A stretch of DNA of 64,000 bases from Leeuwenhoekiella sp044542075 (GTDB lineage Bacteria; Bacteroidota; Bacteroidia; Flavobacteriales; Flavobacteriaceae). This document shows, one piece after another, positions 9,264 to 17,370 of this stretch. A program made the position numbers and the translations under genes. The stretch spans positions 546,555-610,554 of the forward strand of contig NZ_JBITTU010000002.1 of the NCBI RefSeq assembly GCF_044542075.1, in the 5' to 3' direction. Positions within the stretch are counted from its first letter, which is position 1; each line of letters begins with the position of its first letter. Under the pieces are notes generated by a model. That model had not been told where the DNA came from. It searched no databases and saw only the letters and a list, made by a program, of their open reading frames with translations.

Positions 9264-10394
9264 TTAAAATTTTATTCCTAATTGAGTCATTACCTCTTGC
9301 GCACTATGCAGGGCTTCATTTGCTGCCGGTAATCCACAATAAATGCCAGATTGCATAATCACTTCTTTAATTTCTGAAACGCTAACTCCATTATTAAATG
9401 CAGCGCGTACGTGCATTTTAAATTCGGCACTACGGTTTAATGCGATAAGCATGGAGAGTGTTATAAGACTTCTACTGTGTTTAGGCAATCCCGGCCGTGT
9501 CCAGATTTCGCCCCAGGCGTAATTCGAAATAAATTCTTGAAAATCACCATTTAACTCATTACTAGATTCTGAAGCTTTATTTACGTGTGCATCACCTAAA
9601 ACAGTACGTCGTACATGCATTCCCCGATCAAATGCTGTATTTCCTACTATAAAGTCTATTAGTATTTCTGCATATTCCCGTGGAAATTCTGTACTGGCAA
9701 GATGGCGAGCAGGTAAAGTTTTTAATTCTGAATTTTTAATTTCCTGTTGTAATATTTCAGCTTGAGCCACAGTAGTTACATCATCTTCATCACCGGTAAT
9801 AATTAAAGTTTTGGTGCTAATCGTTTTAAGACTAGCTCTAAAATCTGCATCACGTACTACTGCGCAGCAGGCAGTATACCCTTCAACAGAATTTGCTAGA
9901 AACATAGCTTTTAATTCTGCAATGCGAGAAGGTTTTTCTTTTCTATAATCATCTGTAAACCAGCGCTCCATAGTGCTGTTTGAAATCGCATCAAATCCAT
10001 TTTCTTTAATTGTTTTTATGCGGGTATTCCAGCCATCTTCAGTTCCTATTTTTGAGTTTGTATTGCTTATTATGAGTTTATGAAGTCTTTCAGGATGATT
10101 AACAGCTAACCATTGACCAATTAATCCACCCATTGATAAGCCGCAGAAATAAACTTTTTCAATTTTTAATAAATTTAAGAGGTCAATCACATCATTACCC
10201 AAAACTTCTACGGTGTATGGGCCTGGTGTACAATCACTTTCTCCATGACCACGGGTATCGTATTGAAGCACTCTAAAGTAGGGTAGTAGGTAAGGAACCA
10301 GCGCATCCCACATATGTAAAGAAGACCCCAGCGAATTTGAAAATAAAAGCACAGGGCTGTTAGGTGTTCCTTGTATTTTATAGTTGGTTTTCAT
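9264..10394 (-). CDS. Fused 3-oxoadipate enol-lactonase / 4-carboxymuconolactone decarboxylase
   Basis: A 376-residue bifunctional protein. Residues 1 to about 252 form an alpha/beta hydrolase with nucleophile Ser87 (CGLSMGG), an acidic residue in GDEDD (201-205) and His231, matching PcaD, which hydrolyses 3-oxoadipate enol-lactone. Residues from about 258 to 376 form a carboxymuconolactone decarboxylase domain (WGEIWTRPGLPKHSRSLIT and AFNNGV segments), matching PcaC. Together the two domains turn 4-carboxymuconolactone into 3-oxoadipate. The same domain fusion is known in actinobacteria as PcaL and occurs in other groups. There is 14 bp to the upstream vanB gene and 4 bp to pobA, so it is an internal operon gene. 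Confidence 0.92.
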   Translation of the reverse strand: MKTNYKIQGTPNSPVLLFSNSLGSSLHMWDALVPYLLPYFRVLQYDTRGHGESDCTPGPYTVEVLGNDVIDLLNLLKIEKVYFCGLSMGGLIGQWLAVNHPERLHKLIISNTNSKIGTEDGWNTRIKTIKENGFDAISNSTMERWFTDDYRKEKPSRIAELKAMFLANSVEGYTACCAVVRDADFRASLKTISTKTLIITGDEDDVTTVAQAEILQQEIKNSELKTLPARHLASTEFPREYAEILIDFIVGNTAFDRGMHVRRTVLGDAHVNKASESSNELNGDFQEFISNYAWGEIWTRPGLPKHSRSLITLSMLIALNRSAEFKMHVRAAFNNGVSVSEIKEVIMQSGIYCGLPAANEALHSAQEVMTQLGIKF

Positions 10395-10408
10395 ATTTAT
10401 TTTTTGCT

Positions 10409-11392
10409 TTAAATACCCCCTCTGTAGGCGGTATCAATTACCACATATCCATTAGCAACCCGGCTTACACAGGCACACATTTTTTTATTTTCTCCTTTTT
10501 CTTCTTCACTAAAGAACAGATCACGGTGATCAAGATCACCAGTATATTCTAAAACTTCAATTTGACATAAACCACATTCTCCTTTTTTGCAGTCATACAT
10601 AATTTCTATATTCTCATGTTCAAGTACTTGTAAAATAGTTTGATTTTCACCTACTTTAAGCTCCTTATTGAATCGCGGAATTTTTATTTTAAAATTTTGT
10701 GGTGCAAACAACCCCGAAGCGCCAAACGTTTCAAAATGCAAATGTGAATTTTCATAAGGCCCTGCTTCCCATATTTTGCGAATGGAATTCATAAGGTTCA
10801 AAGGACCACACAAGTAGACCTGTGTATCTTTTTGAGCAATTTTAATAAGTTGATTTACATCATAATAGCCTGTTGTATCACTGTAATGTATCTCAAGATT
10901 ATTACCTAAAATATTTTTTAAATGCTGTATATATGGCATTTCAGCCTTGTTTCTATCTAAATACAGCATACGCAAACTAATTCCCTCTCTTAAACTTAAT
11001 TGTTCTGCCATACCTAAAATTGGAGTAATCCCAATACCTCCTGCAATTAGTATATAATTACGTGTAGTATAACTCAACTCAAAATGATTTGTAGGCTGTG
11101 AAATTTTTAATTGACTACCTTTTTTTAATGACCACATATAATTAGATCCACCACGACTAGAAATTAGACGTTTTACTGAAATTGTGTAAGGAGCTTTAGG
11201 ATGGTATTGACCTACTAATGAGTAACTGCGTATTTCTGTAGTTCCATTAATTAATACAGAAACATCTATGTGTGAGCCAACCGTAAATTTTTTTACACCG
11301 CCTTCTGGTTGAATCTCAATTTTAATAACATTGTTTGCTACCAGTTCTGTACTGGTAATTGTAGCGTTTTCCCAAGAATTTCTATAGCGCAT
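10409..11392 (-). CDS. vanB: Vanillate demethylase reductase-type PDR oxidoreductase
   Basis: A 327-residue phthalate-dioxygenase-reductase-like electron-transfer protein. It has a flavin-binding RSYS motif at 55-58, the NAD-binding GGIGITP at 118-124, CGPLNLM near 195-201, and a C-terminal plant-type [2Fe-2S] ferredoxin domain with Cys268, Cys273, Cys276 and Cys306. Such reductases pass electrons from NAD(P)H to a Rieske oxygenase. The start codon overlaps the vanA stop by 1 bp, so the two are translationally coupled and VanA is the evident partner. It is the only Rieske reductase gene seen in the window, so it may also serve the second Rieske oxygenase at 28433. The vanillate assignment rests on partner and operon. 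Confidence 0.88.
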   Translation of the reverse strand: MRYRNSWENATITSTELVANNVIKIEIQPEGGVKKFTVGSHIDVSVLINGTTEIRSYSLVGQYHPKAPYTISVKRLISSRGGSNYMWSLKKGSQLKISQPTNHFELSYTTRNYILIAGGIGITPILGMAEQLSLREGISLRMLYLDRNKAEMPYIQHLKNILGNNLEIHYSDTTGYYDVNQLIKIAQKDTQVYLCGPLNLMNSIRKIWEAGPYENSHLHFETFGASGLFAPQNFKIKIPRFNKELKVGENQTILQVLEHENIEIMYDCKKGECGLCQIEVLEYTGDLDHRDLFFSEEEKGENKKMCACVSRVANGYVVIDTAYRGGI

Positions 11393-12459
11393 TAGTATTG
11401 ATTTTCTAGTTCAACTAATTTGTCTGTTATTCTTCTTGCCCACATTGCACCTGCATCAATATTGAGATTATAAAACTCCCGCGTAGGATTTGCATTTATA
11501 GCTTTTTGTTGAGCTTCGAGAATGATCTCATCTTGCGCAAAAATAGATGTCACGCCATCTTTCAATTCGGTAGTATTACTTTGATCTTTAAGATTATAAT
11601 TTCTACTAAAAGCCCAGAAATAATAACAGGTTTGGTTGGTTGAAGGGGTAATGGTATTAAGTACATATCCATTAACGCCTTGAGAGCGATCACCCTGAGG
11701 AGCACCTGTATTTGTAATGGCAACGCCCACATCTATATTTACGGTACAAGGAGCTTCAAACTTTATAATTTGCCAGCGATCAACCAGACCGTCAAATTTT
11801 AACTTTTTGTTTAACTGGCGGTGCCAAAAAGGAGGTGGTTTTATTCCCCGCATCCATCTGGTAACTGTTGCAGTTTTATCATCATAATGTACGTCAAACG
11901 GTGCTTCTGCTACATTGCGATCGCCTATACTTTCTGAATGTACAAAAGTTTCGTGCGTTAAATCCATTAGATTATCTACAACTAATCTGTAATTACATTT
12001 TACCTCTATCATTTTACCATCACCTGCCCATTCAGGATCACTATTCCAGTGCATATCTGGTATTTTCCTGGTGTCTGCTAATGCGGGATCACCCATCCAA
12101 ACCCAGACAAAACGATACTTTTCTACAATAGGATAGGAGCGTACGCATGCAGAAGGGTTTATGGTTTCTTGAGAGGGCATATAAGTACATTGCCCTTCAT
12201 TATTATATTCTAGACCGTGATAGCCACAAACTACTGTGTCTCCTCGCAAATTTCCTTTAGATAACGGAAGTAAACGGTGCCAGCACGCATCTTCAAGCGC
12301 TACAGCCGTACCATCTAATTTGCGGTACAGTACTAAAGCTTTGTTACAAATAGTTCTAGGAAGTAGTGCATGTTTTAATTCTACATCCCAAGCGACTGCA
12401 TACCATGCATTCATAGGGAAAGATTCATTCATTGTAAACGTTGTATTTTTTGTAGCCAT
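11392..12459 (-). CDS. vanA: Vanillate O-demethylase oxygenase-type Rieske protein
   Basis: A 355-residue Rieske non-heme iron oxygenase. The [2Fe-2S] ligands are Cys59 and His61 (CWH) and Cys78 and His81 (CGYH). The mononuclear iron site includes His169 and His174 in DLTHETFVH, with a further acidic ligand probably near the C-terminal NIDAGAMWARR segment. The N-terminal NAWYAVAW opening is typical of VanA and related O-demethylases. VanA removes the methyl group of vanillate as formaldehyde and gives protocatechuate, which the pca genes around it then degrade. It is followed directly by the vanB reductase with a 1 bp overlap. Related enzymes act on other methoxybenzoates, so vanillate is the likeliest but not the only possible substrate. 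Confidence 0.88.
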   Translation of the reverse strand: MATKNTTFTMNESFPMNAWYAVAWDVELKHALLPRTICNKALVLYRKLDGTAVALEDACWHRLLPLSKGNLRGDTVVCGYHGLEYNNEGQCTYMPSQETINPSACVRSYPIVEKYRFVWVWMGDPALADTRKIPDMHWNSDPEWAGDGKMIEVKCNYRLVVDNLMDLTHETFVHSESIGDRNVAEAPFDVHYDDKTATVTRWMRGIKPPPFWHRQLNKKLKFDGLVDRWQIIKFEAPCTVNIDVGVAITNTGAPQGDRSQGVNGYVLNTITPSTNQTCYYFWAFSRNYNLKDQSNTTELKDGVTSIFAQDEIILEAQQKAINANPTREFYNLNIDAGAMWARRITDKLVELENQY

Positions 12460-12479
12460 AGTAGTTTAGTCTTACATTA

Positions 12480-13790
12480 TTATAAATAACGGCTTATGAT
12501 TTTTTCAACCCAGAAGACACTATGCCCTATAGCGTTTTCAGGTTTAAATAAATCGTCTATATTCTCTAAATTTGGGTGCATTTCTATAACAACATCTTTT
12601 AAATGTCTTTTCTGTTGAATTGCTAGCGTACAGGCTTTTTTGACAGCTTCGTGAGCTTGCATTTTCCCTGAAGACTTAGCCAGTTGAAGTGAAACTTTTT
12701 CGGCATAAATAAGCCCATTTGTGATCTCTATATTTTGAAGCATACGCTCCTTGTCTATTTCTAGAAAGGTGATTAGATCTACTGTTTTTTCTATAGACCC
12801 AGCCGATAAGTTCATAAGTTGGGATAGCGTTTCCCATTCTGCGTGCCAATTACCAGCCGAGCGCTCGTGCTCTTGTGGCATAGCGTTAAGCATTGTAGAA
12901 ACAAGTCCCGGTGTGCGTGTAGCGTTGCTTATAATTAGTGCACAATTTACGGGGTTGCGTTTGTGCGGCATAGTGCTTGAGCCTCCTTTACCTTCTGAAG
13001 CTCCCTCAAATACTTCACCTATTTCTGTTTGCATAAGTAGCGAAACATCTTTTGCTATTTTCCCTAAACTCCCTGAAAGTATCCCTAAAAAAGAAGCAAA
13101 TTCGGCAAAAGTGTCTCTTTGCGTTTGCCACGGGAAACTAGTATCTAATGCTAGTAAATCTGCGGTTTTTTGCTGAACGTCTTCTGTGATGTTAGCGTTG
13201 CCACTACCTATCGCTCCCCCTAACTGTAATCTGAGTATTCTGCTTTTAAGTTGATTTAAACGCTCTTTATGTCGTGTACAACTTGTTAACCAACCTGCAG
13301 TTTTCAAACCAAAAGTCATTGGTTTTGCCTGCTGTAATAGCGTCCTACCCATCATCAAGGTATTGATATGATTATGAGTTAGGTCTATTAAAACCTTTTC
13401 TAAGTCATTTAATTTTTTCTCAAGCCACAGGATATATTCTTTAATAGTAAGTACTGTAGCTGTATCTATGATATCTTGACTAGTAGCCCCTAAATGAACA
13501 TATTTTGAAGCTTCAAAATCACGATTTTTAATAATCTTTGTCAATTGCTTAACTAGCGGAATGGCAACATTTCCTCCCAGAACTACATCAGTTTTAAGCG
13601 CATTGATATCTATAGCTTCGACCCGGCAGCAATCTGCTATGGTTTTTGCTACTTCTATTGGTATAATATCAGCTTCTCCCTGAGCTAGTGCTAAAGCGGC
13701 TTCAACCTGAAGTAATTTTGCAACTGCTTCTCGATCTGAAAAAAGCTGGGTTAGTTCGCTAGAATAAAACGTCTTAGAATATAAAGACAT
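12480..13790 (-). CDS. pcaB: 3-carboxy-cis,cis-muconate cycloisomerase
   Basis: A 436-residue member of the fumarase/aspartase superfamily. The superfamily signature GSSTMPHKRNP is at 270-280, and a second conserved stretch HLGATSQDIIDT is at 99-110. PcaB closes 3-carboxy-cis,cis-muconate, the ring-opening product of PcaGH, to 4-carboxymuconolactone. Adenylosuccinate lyase is the nearest look-alike, but the gene lies 11 bp after pcaG and upstream of the pcaDC fusion, which sets the role. The start ATG at 13790 gives the usual N-terminus. Length is in the upper part of the usual range and no defect is visible. Confidence 0.92.
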   Translation of the reverse strand: MSLYSKTFYSSELTQLFSDREAVAKLLQVEAALALAQGEADIIPIEVAKTIADCCRVEAIDINALKTDVVLGGNVAIPLVKQLTKIIKNRDFEASKYVHLGATSQDIIDTATVLTIKEYILWLEKKLNDLEKVLIDLTHNHINTLMMGRTLLQQAKPMTFGLKTAGWLTSCTRHKERLNQLKSRILRLQLGGAIGSGNANITEDVQQKTADLLALDTSFPWQTQRDTFAEFASFLGILSGSLGKIAKDVSLLMQTEIGEVFEGASEGKGGSSTMPHKRNPVNCALIISNATRTPGLVSTMLNAMPQEHERSAGNWHAEWETLSQLMNLSAGSIEKTVDLITFLEIDKERMLQNIEITNGLIYAEKVSLQLAKSSGKMQAHEAVKKACTLAIQQKRHLKDVVIEMHPNLENIDDLFKPENAIGHSVFWVEKIISRYL

Positions 13791-13801
13791 AAGTTTAGTT
13801 T

Positions 13802-14344
13802 TTAAATGTCAAAGAAGACAGTCTCCTGAGCACCTTGCATATATATGTTAAACAGATATTGATCGCCTTTTTTCTTTGCGATAAGAGAAGTTTGTCGCTC
13901 TAGAGGCACTCCACTAAACACAACATCTGTTGAGTTGAGTTGGGATTCATCTTCAAAATAAATACGGGTATATGAATGTAGTAACTGACCCCGCATAAAT
14001 AAAATAACATTAATAAAAGGAGCCTGCCCGTTTACAGATTTTGGTTTTATAGTTTTGAATGTAAAGGAGTTTTCGGTCTCAGTACCTGTACCGTAACGTC
14101 CAAAAAGTTGATGCTCGCCATCATCTTGCCAAAGCTCAAGCATTGCATCATCTATAGGCTTTGCATTGCCATCGTAAATCGTACCTGTAATTGTTATAAA
14201 ACGTGTAGATTTTAAACCTTTTGTCATATCATTATCTACCCAACTCTTAAAATCGTAACCGTATTGTTGAGGTGTTAGACCATAAGCAAAGTAAGGACCA
14301 ATGGTCTGTGAGGGAGTTTGATTATATAATTCTAGACTATTCAT
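13802..14344 (-). CDS. pcaG: Protocatechuate 3,4-dioxygenase alpha subunit
   Basis: A 180-residue intradiol dioxygenase-fold protein. It opens with the alpha-subunit pattern QTPSQTIGPYFAYGL and has the beta-sandwich core ITGTIYDGNAKPIDDAMLEL. Alpha subunits lack the full iron-ligand set; none of the Tyr-Tyr-His-His pattern of the neighbour PcaH is present, as expected. With PcaH it forms the iron(III) enzyme that opens the protocatechuate ring between the hydroxylated carbons to give 3-carboxy-cis,cis-muconate. It starts 6 bp after the pcaH stop and ends 11 bp before pcaB. The assignment as alpha rather than beta subunit rests on length, the N-terminus and the missing ligands. Confidence 0.93.
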   Translation of the reverse strand: MNSLELYNQTPSQTIGPYFAYGLTPQQYGYDFKSWVDNDMTKGLKSTRFITITGTIYDGNAKPIDDAMLELWQDDGEHQLFGRYGTGTETENSFTFKTIKPKSVNGQAPFINVILFMRGQLLHSYTRIYFEDESQLNSTDVVFSGVPLERQTSLIAKKKGDQYLFNIYMQGAQETVFFDI

Positions 14345-14350
14345 AGCGGT

Positions 14351-15058
14351 TTATATATTTTCAAAAGGAGTTGCACTTTTTCCACGTAGTACAATATCAA
14401 ACCGATAACCCAAAGCAAAATTAGGTTCGGTGATTGAGAGATCAAATGAAGATACTAACAAGTCTCTACCCTGCTGTGGAACTGCATTAAAAATAGGGTC
14501 ATGTTTAAAAAGCGGATCTCCTGGAAAATACATTTGAGTAATTAATCTACTAGTTATGTCCCCCCCAAATAGTGAAAAATGAATATGATTGGGACGCCAT
14601 GCATTAGGATGATTTCCCCACGGGTAAGCTCCAGGTTTTATGGTATAAAATTTATAATAACCCTGTGCATCAGTCATACAGCGACCTGTTCCTAAAAAGT
14701 TTGGGTCTAGAGGAGCATTATGTTGATCTACTTTATGTACGTAGCGCCCGGCAGCATTAGCCTGCCATAATTCTATGAGGGTAAAAGGTAATGGTTGCCC
14801 CTTTTCATTAGTGACCTTACCATGTACAACGATACGTTCACCTATAGGTTCACCATCTTTAATAGAATTTTTTGTCAAATCGTGATCTAAAGCATCTAAT
14901 TTAAAATCTTTAAATAATGGACCATTTAAGTGAATTTCCTTTCTTTTTGGCACTACTAAAGCCTGTGCTGGTGCACGTAATAAAGTAGATTTATATTCCT
15001 CGTGCCTATACGGTGGTTGCAAGTTTCTATCAAATGTGGTTTCTAAAGAAGAGCTCAT
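14351..15058 (-). CDS. pcaH: Protocatechuate 3,4-dioxygenase beta (catalytic) subunit
   Basis: A 235-residue intradiol ring-cleaving dioxygenase. The four iron(III) ligands can be placed as Tyr106 (GRYVHK), Tyr145 (PGAYPW), His158 and His160 (WRPNHIHFS). The spacing 39, 13 and 2 equals that recalled for the Pseudomonas putida beta subunit. It is the first gene of the minus-strand operon and ends 6 bp before pcaG. The promoter must lie in the 202 bp that separate it from the divergent AraC gene at 15261. A palindromic site at 15190-15207 in that gap is a candidate operator. Together with PcaG it makes 3-carboxymuconate from protocatechuate supplied by PobA or VanAB. Confidence 0.95.
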   Translation of the reverse strand: MSSSLETTFDRNLQPPYRHEEYKSTLLRAPAQALVVPKRKEIHLNGPLFKDFKLDALDHDLTKNSIKDGEPIGERIVVHGKVTNEKGQPLPFTLIELWQANAAGRYVHKVDQHNAPLDPNFLGTGRCMTDAQGYYKFYTIKPGAYPWGNHPNAWRPNHIHFSLFGGDITSRLITQMYFPGDPLFKHDPIFNAVPQQGRDLLVSSFDLSITEPNFALGYRFDIVLRGKSATPFENI

Positions 15059-15189
15059 GCGCTACAGTTTAAGATTTGAGTTAACCGAAAGTAGCTAGAT
15101 ATCAACGATAACGTTTGCACTATTTTAAAATATAACAGGACAAAATAAACATATTTAGTAAATTTATAGTTTGAAATCATAATTCTAAG

Positions 15190-15207
15190 TATACAACCAA
15201 TTGTATA
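15190..15207. promoter_or_regulatory. Palindrome in pcaH/AraC divergent intergenic region, candidate operator
   Basis: TATACAA, 4 bp, TTGTATA: two perfect 7 bp arms. It lies 132 bp from the pcaH start and 54 bp from the AraC start, in the only stretch that can hold both promoters. It could bind a dimeric regulator, but AraC proteins often use direct repeats, so the cognate factor is uncertain. Arms this AT-rich can also arise by chance. Confidence 0.35.
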
Positions 15208-15260
15208 TTAGATTTTTACAAATATTAGATTATATATAAAATAAGTAGTAATACACATTT

Positions 15261-16130
15261 ATGAATAATTTGCTTAGATATCAAGGTTTATATGGAGATC
15301 AACAATCTGCATTAGTTTCAGACTTTATACATATAGAACCTTTAGAAGATCGCAGTAAAATTTACTCCTGGGAAATTCTTGAGCACATTCATACAGATTT
15401 AGTACAGCTATTTATTATAGAATCGGGTAGTGGCATATTGTATTCTGAAGGAAAGCAATTAGAACTTATTGCACCTTGCGTAATTACAGTGCCCTCTAAT
15501 GTTCTACATGGTTTTCATTACGAACCGCATATTACAGGTGCGGTACTTACCATTTCGGTATCATTTTATGACACTTTATTAAAAGATAAATCTGAAATAA
15601 GGAAGCAGAGTGATTTATTATATTGTTATTCTTTTTCTGAAAATTCTGAATTTTTCGAATCATTGAATTATATAAAGTCTAAAATTCAACAAGAGTTATT
15701 TGATGAAGCGCCAGAAAAACTTTTAGCTTTAAAAACCTATTTTGAATTGCTGTATTTGGAATTGTATCGCGAGAAATTTAGAACTACTTCAGAAGAATTA
15801 TTATCTAATAATCGCAATCTAGCCTATTATCAACAGTTTCAGGAATTAATACGTTTACATGCTCAGCAACTGCTTTCTATAAAAGAATTTGCTAATGCTT
15901 TAGGTATTACACAGACTCACCTTAATCGTGTTTGCCATAATGTAGCAGGTAAACCTGCTTTACAGGTTGTGCAAGATTTTATTATAAATGAAGCTAAAAA
16001 ATACCTGCTTAATACATCTTATTCAATTGCAGAAGTTGCTTACTTTTTAAACTTTAATGATCCTGCTTATTTTAGCCGGTTGTTTAAAAAGAGAGTAGGG
16101 GTCTCACCCGGTGAATTTAGAAAATCTTAA
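15261..16130 (+). CDS. AraC family transcriptional regulator, probable activator of pca operon
   Basis: A 289-residue regulator with an N-terminal cupin-like sensing domain (about 1-100, including the ITVPSNVLHGFHYEP segment) and a C-terminal AraC-type double helix-turn-helix (about 190-289: IKEFANALGITQTHLNRVCH, then SIAEVAYFLNFNDPAYFSRLFKKRVGVSPGEFR). It is transcribed away from pcaH with 202 bp between the starts, a classic layout for a pathway regulator. AraC-type proteins such as PobC/PobR homologues respond to 4-hydroxybenzoate or protocatechuate, so one of these is the likely effector here. That is inference from position. The downstream gene-free region of 471 bp separates it from the next operon. 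Confidence 0.88.
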   Translation: MNNLLRYQGLYGDQQSALVSDFIHIEPLEDRSKIYSWEILEHIHTDLVQLFIIESGSGILYSEGKQLELIAPCVITVPSNVLHGFHYEPHITGAVLTISVSFYDTLLKDKSEIRKQSDLLYCYSFSENSEFFESLNYIKSKIQQELFDEAPEKLLALKTYFELLYLELYREKFRTTSEELLSNNRNLAYYQQFQELIRLHAQQLLSIKEFANALGITQTHLNRVCHNVAGKPALQVVQDFIINEAKKYLLNTSYSIAEVAYFLNFNDPAYFSRLFKKRVGVSPGEFRKS

Positions 16131-16601
16131 AGCAGTATTTTTAAGATTTAGAATTAGGCACGTATTTACATTTGTAATAATCTAGAAATTAGAATAATAT
16201 ATTTAAAAAGGAATAGTTTTTTATAAATCTGTTTTATAGAAATGCCAGGCAATTAAACGGTCTTTTTTGATTTGAAAAAATCTAGTTTTCTTTATTAAAA
16301 GTTAGTTGAAACAGGTTATTTAATCATACTAAAATTGATTTTTTAATTATAATTAAGAATATAAAACCAATTATTTATATTGATATAATTATTTAAGTAT
16401 TGATTTTGAATAGTTCTTGCATACTTATGATTAGTTTTATCAGTAATAAAATGTGAAGTTTACAGAACGAGCACTAATTAATTTATTTTTTAATAAAATT
16501 AAGGTGTAAGTGATGTTAAGTTCGTAATAATAGTTTCCTTATTATGAACATAAAATAATAAAAAATTGTAATTCTCAATCGATATCGTAAAGTTTTAATT
16601 T
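16131..16601. other. Gene-free AT-rich region carrying the promoter of the 16602 operon
   Basis: No credible reading frame, RNA gene or hairpin terminator was seen. The region is very AT-rich. Its one supported element is the AraC-type promoter at 16399-16462, described separately. The 139 nt from that -7 box to the ATG at 16602 would be a long untranslated leader, in which no clear structure was recognised. Confidence 0.5.
16399..16462 (+). promoter_or_regulatory. AraC-type promoter A (direct repeat, 21 bp period, plus -7 box)
   Basis: ATTGATTTTGAATAGT at 16399-16414 contains half-site TGAAT (16407-16411). A second half-site TGATT lies at 16428-16432, 21 bp on. A weak -7 box GAAGTTTA is at 16455-16462, exactly 56 bp after the motif start. 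The same layout occurs at 18275, 21383 and 29933. This copy has the poorest -7 box (consensus TAnnTTTG), so it probably needs an activator. It would drive the 16602-18279 operon, which includes an AraC gene. Confidence 0.6.
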
Positions 16602-17357
16602 ATGAAAATAATTGATCTATCTGTAACCATTTCAGAAAAAATAAAGGAGCCGTTACCTACAACTATAATTTATGAAAACCATAAGGATGGTGCTCAGAAA
16701 ATGGGTAGTGTACTTTTTGGAGGATTAACAGATGTTTTTCCTAACGGAAATGGACCTGCAGGTGAATTTCTTACAGTTACCAGTCACTGTGGTACACATG
16801 TAGATGCACCTTATCATTATTATCCTACCTGTGGCGGTAAACCATCGCGTACTATAGATGAGATGCCTTTAGATTGGTTTTTTAGAGATGGTGTGATTCT
16901 AGATTTTACAGATAAGCCAGATGGCTACATGTTTGAACCTGAAGATTTAATTGAAAAGTTAGCTGAAATAAATTATACGTTAAAGCCCTTTGATATTGTT
17001 CTCATACGTTGTGATGCTGATAAACGCTTACACGATGATGATTTTGCTCGCATTCACGTAGGTGCTTCTGCTAAAGCAACACATTGGTTAATAGACCAAG
17101 GTATTAAAGTAATGGGAACAGACGGTTGGGGATGGGATATTCCTATGCATCTGCAGGTAGCAGATTATAAAGCAAATCCCAGAGAAGGCGTTATTTGGCA
17201 AGCACATTATGTAGGGATTGAAAAAGAATATTGTCAAATTGAGAAAATGGCAAACTTAGATCAGTTGCCTGCAACTGGTTTTAAAGTTGCTTGCTTTCCA
17301 GCAAAAATAGAGAAAGGAAGCGGCGGGTGGACTAGAGCTGTAGCAATTATAGAATAA
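16602..17357 (+). CDS. Cyclase family protein (metal-dependent hydrolase, kynurenine formamidase/isatin hydrolase fold)
   Basis: A 251-residue member of the cyclase family (PF04199). The family metal-binding signature HxGTHxDxPxH is present as His62, His66, Asp68 and His72 in SHCGTHVDAPYHYYP. A later GTDGWGWD segment and a C-terminal AKIEKGSGGWTRAVAI segment are also typical. Relatives hydrolyse amides, lactones or lactams such as N-formylkynurenine and isatin using manganese or zinc. The exact substrate cannot be read from the sequence. It is the first gene of a two-gene operon with an AraC regulator (13 bp gap), under promoter A of the aromatic regulon. It may therefore open a lactone or amide bond in the compound the island degrades. 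Confidence 0.82.
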   Translation: MKIIDLSVTISEKIKEPLPTTIIYENHKDGAQKMGSVLFGGLTDVFPNGNGPAGEFLTVTSHCGTHVDAPYHYYPTCGGKPSRTIDEMPLDWFFRDGVILDFTDKPDGYMFEPEDLIEKLAEINYTLKPFDIVLIRCDADKRLHDDDFARIHVGASAKATHWLIDQGIKVMGTDGWGWDIPMHLQVADYKANPREGVIWQAHYVGIEKEYCQIEKMANLDQLPATGFKVACFPAKIEKGSGGWTRAVAIIE

Positions 17358-17370
17358 TGATGTAAAATAA

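Noticed and set aside
12751..13176. 141-codon open frame on the plus strand opposite pcaB
   Set aside because: It lies wholly inside the well-supported pcaB gene in antisense, has no family motif, and looks like a shadow of the coding strand.
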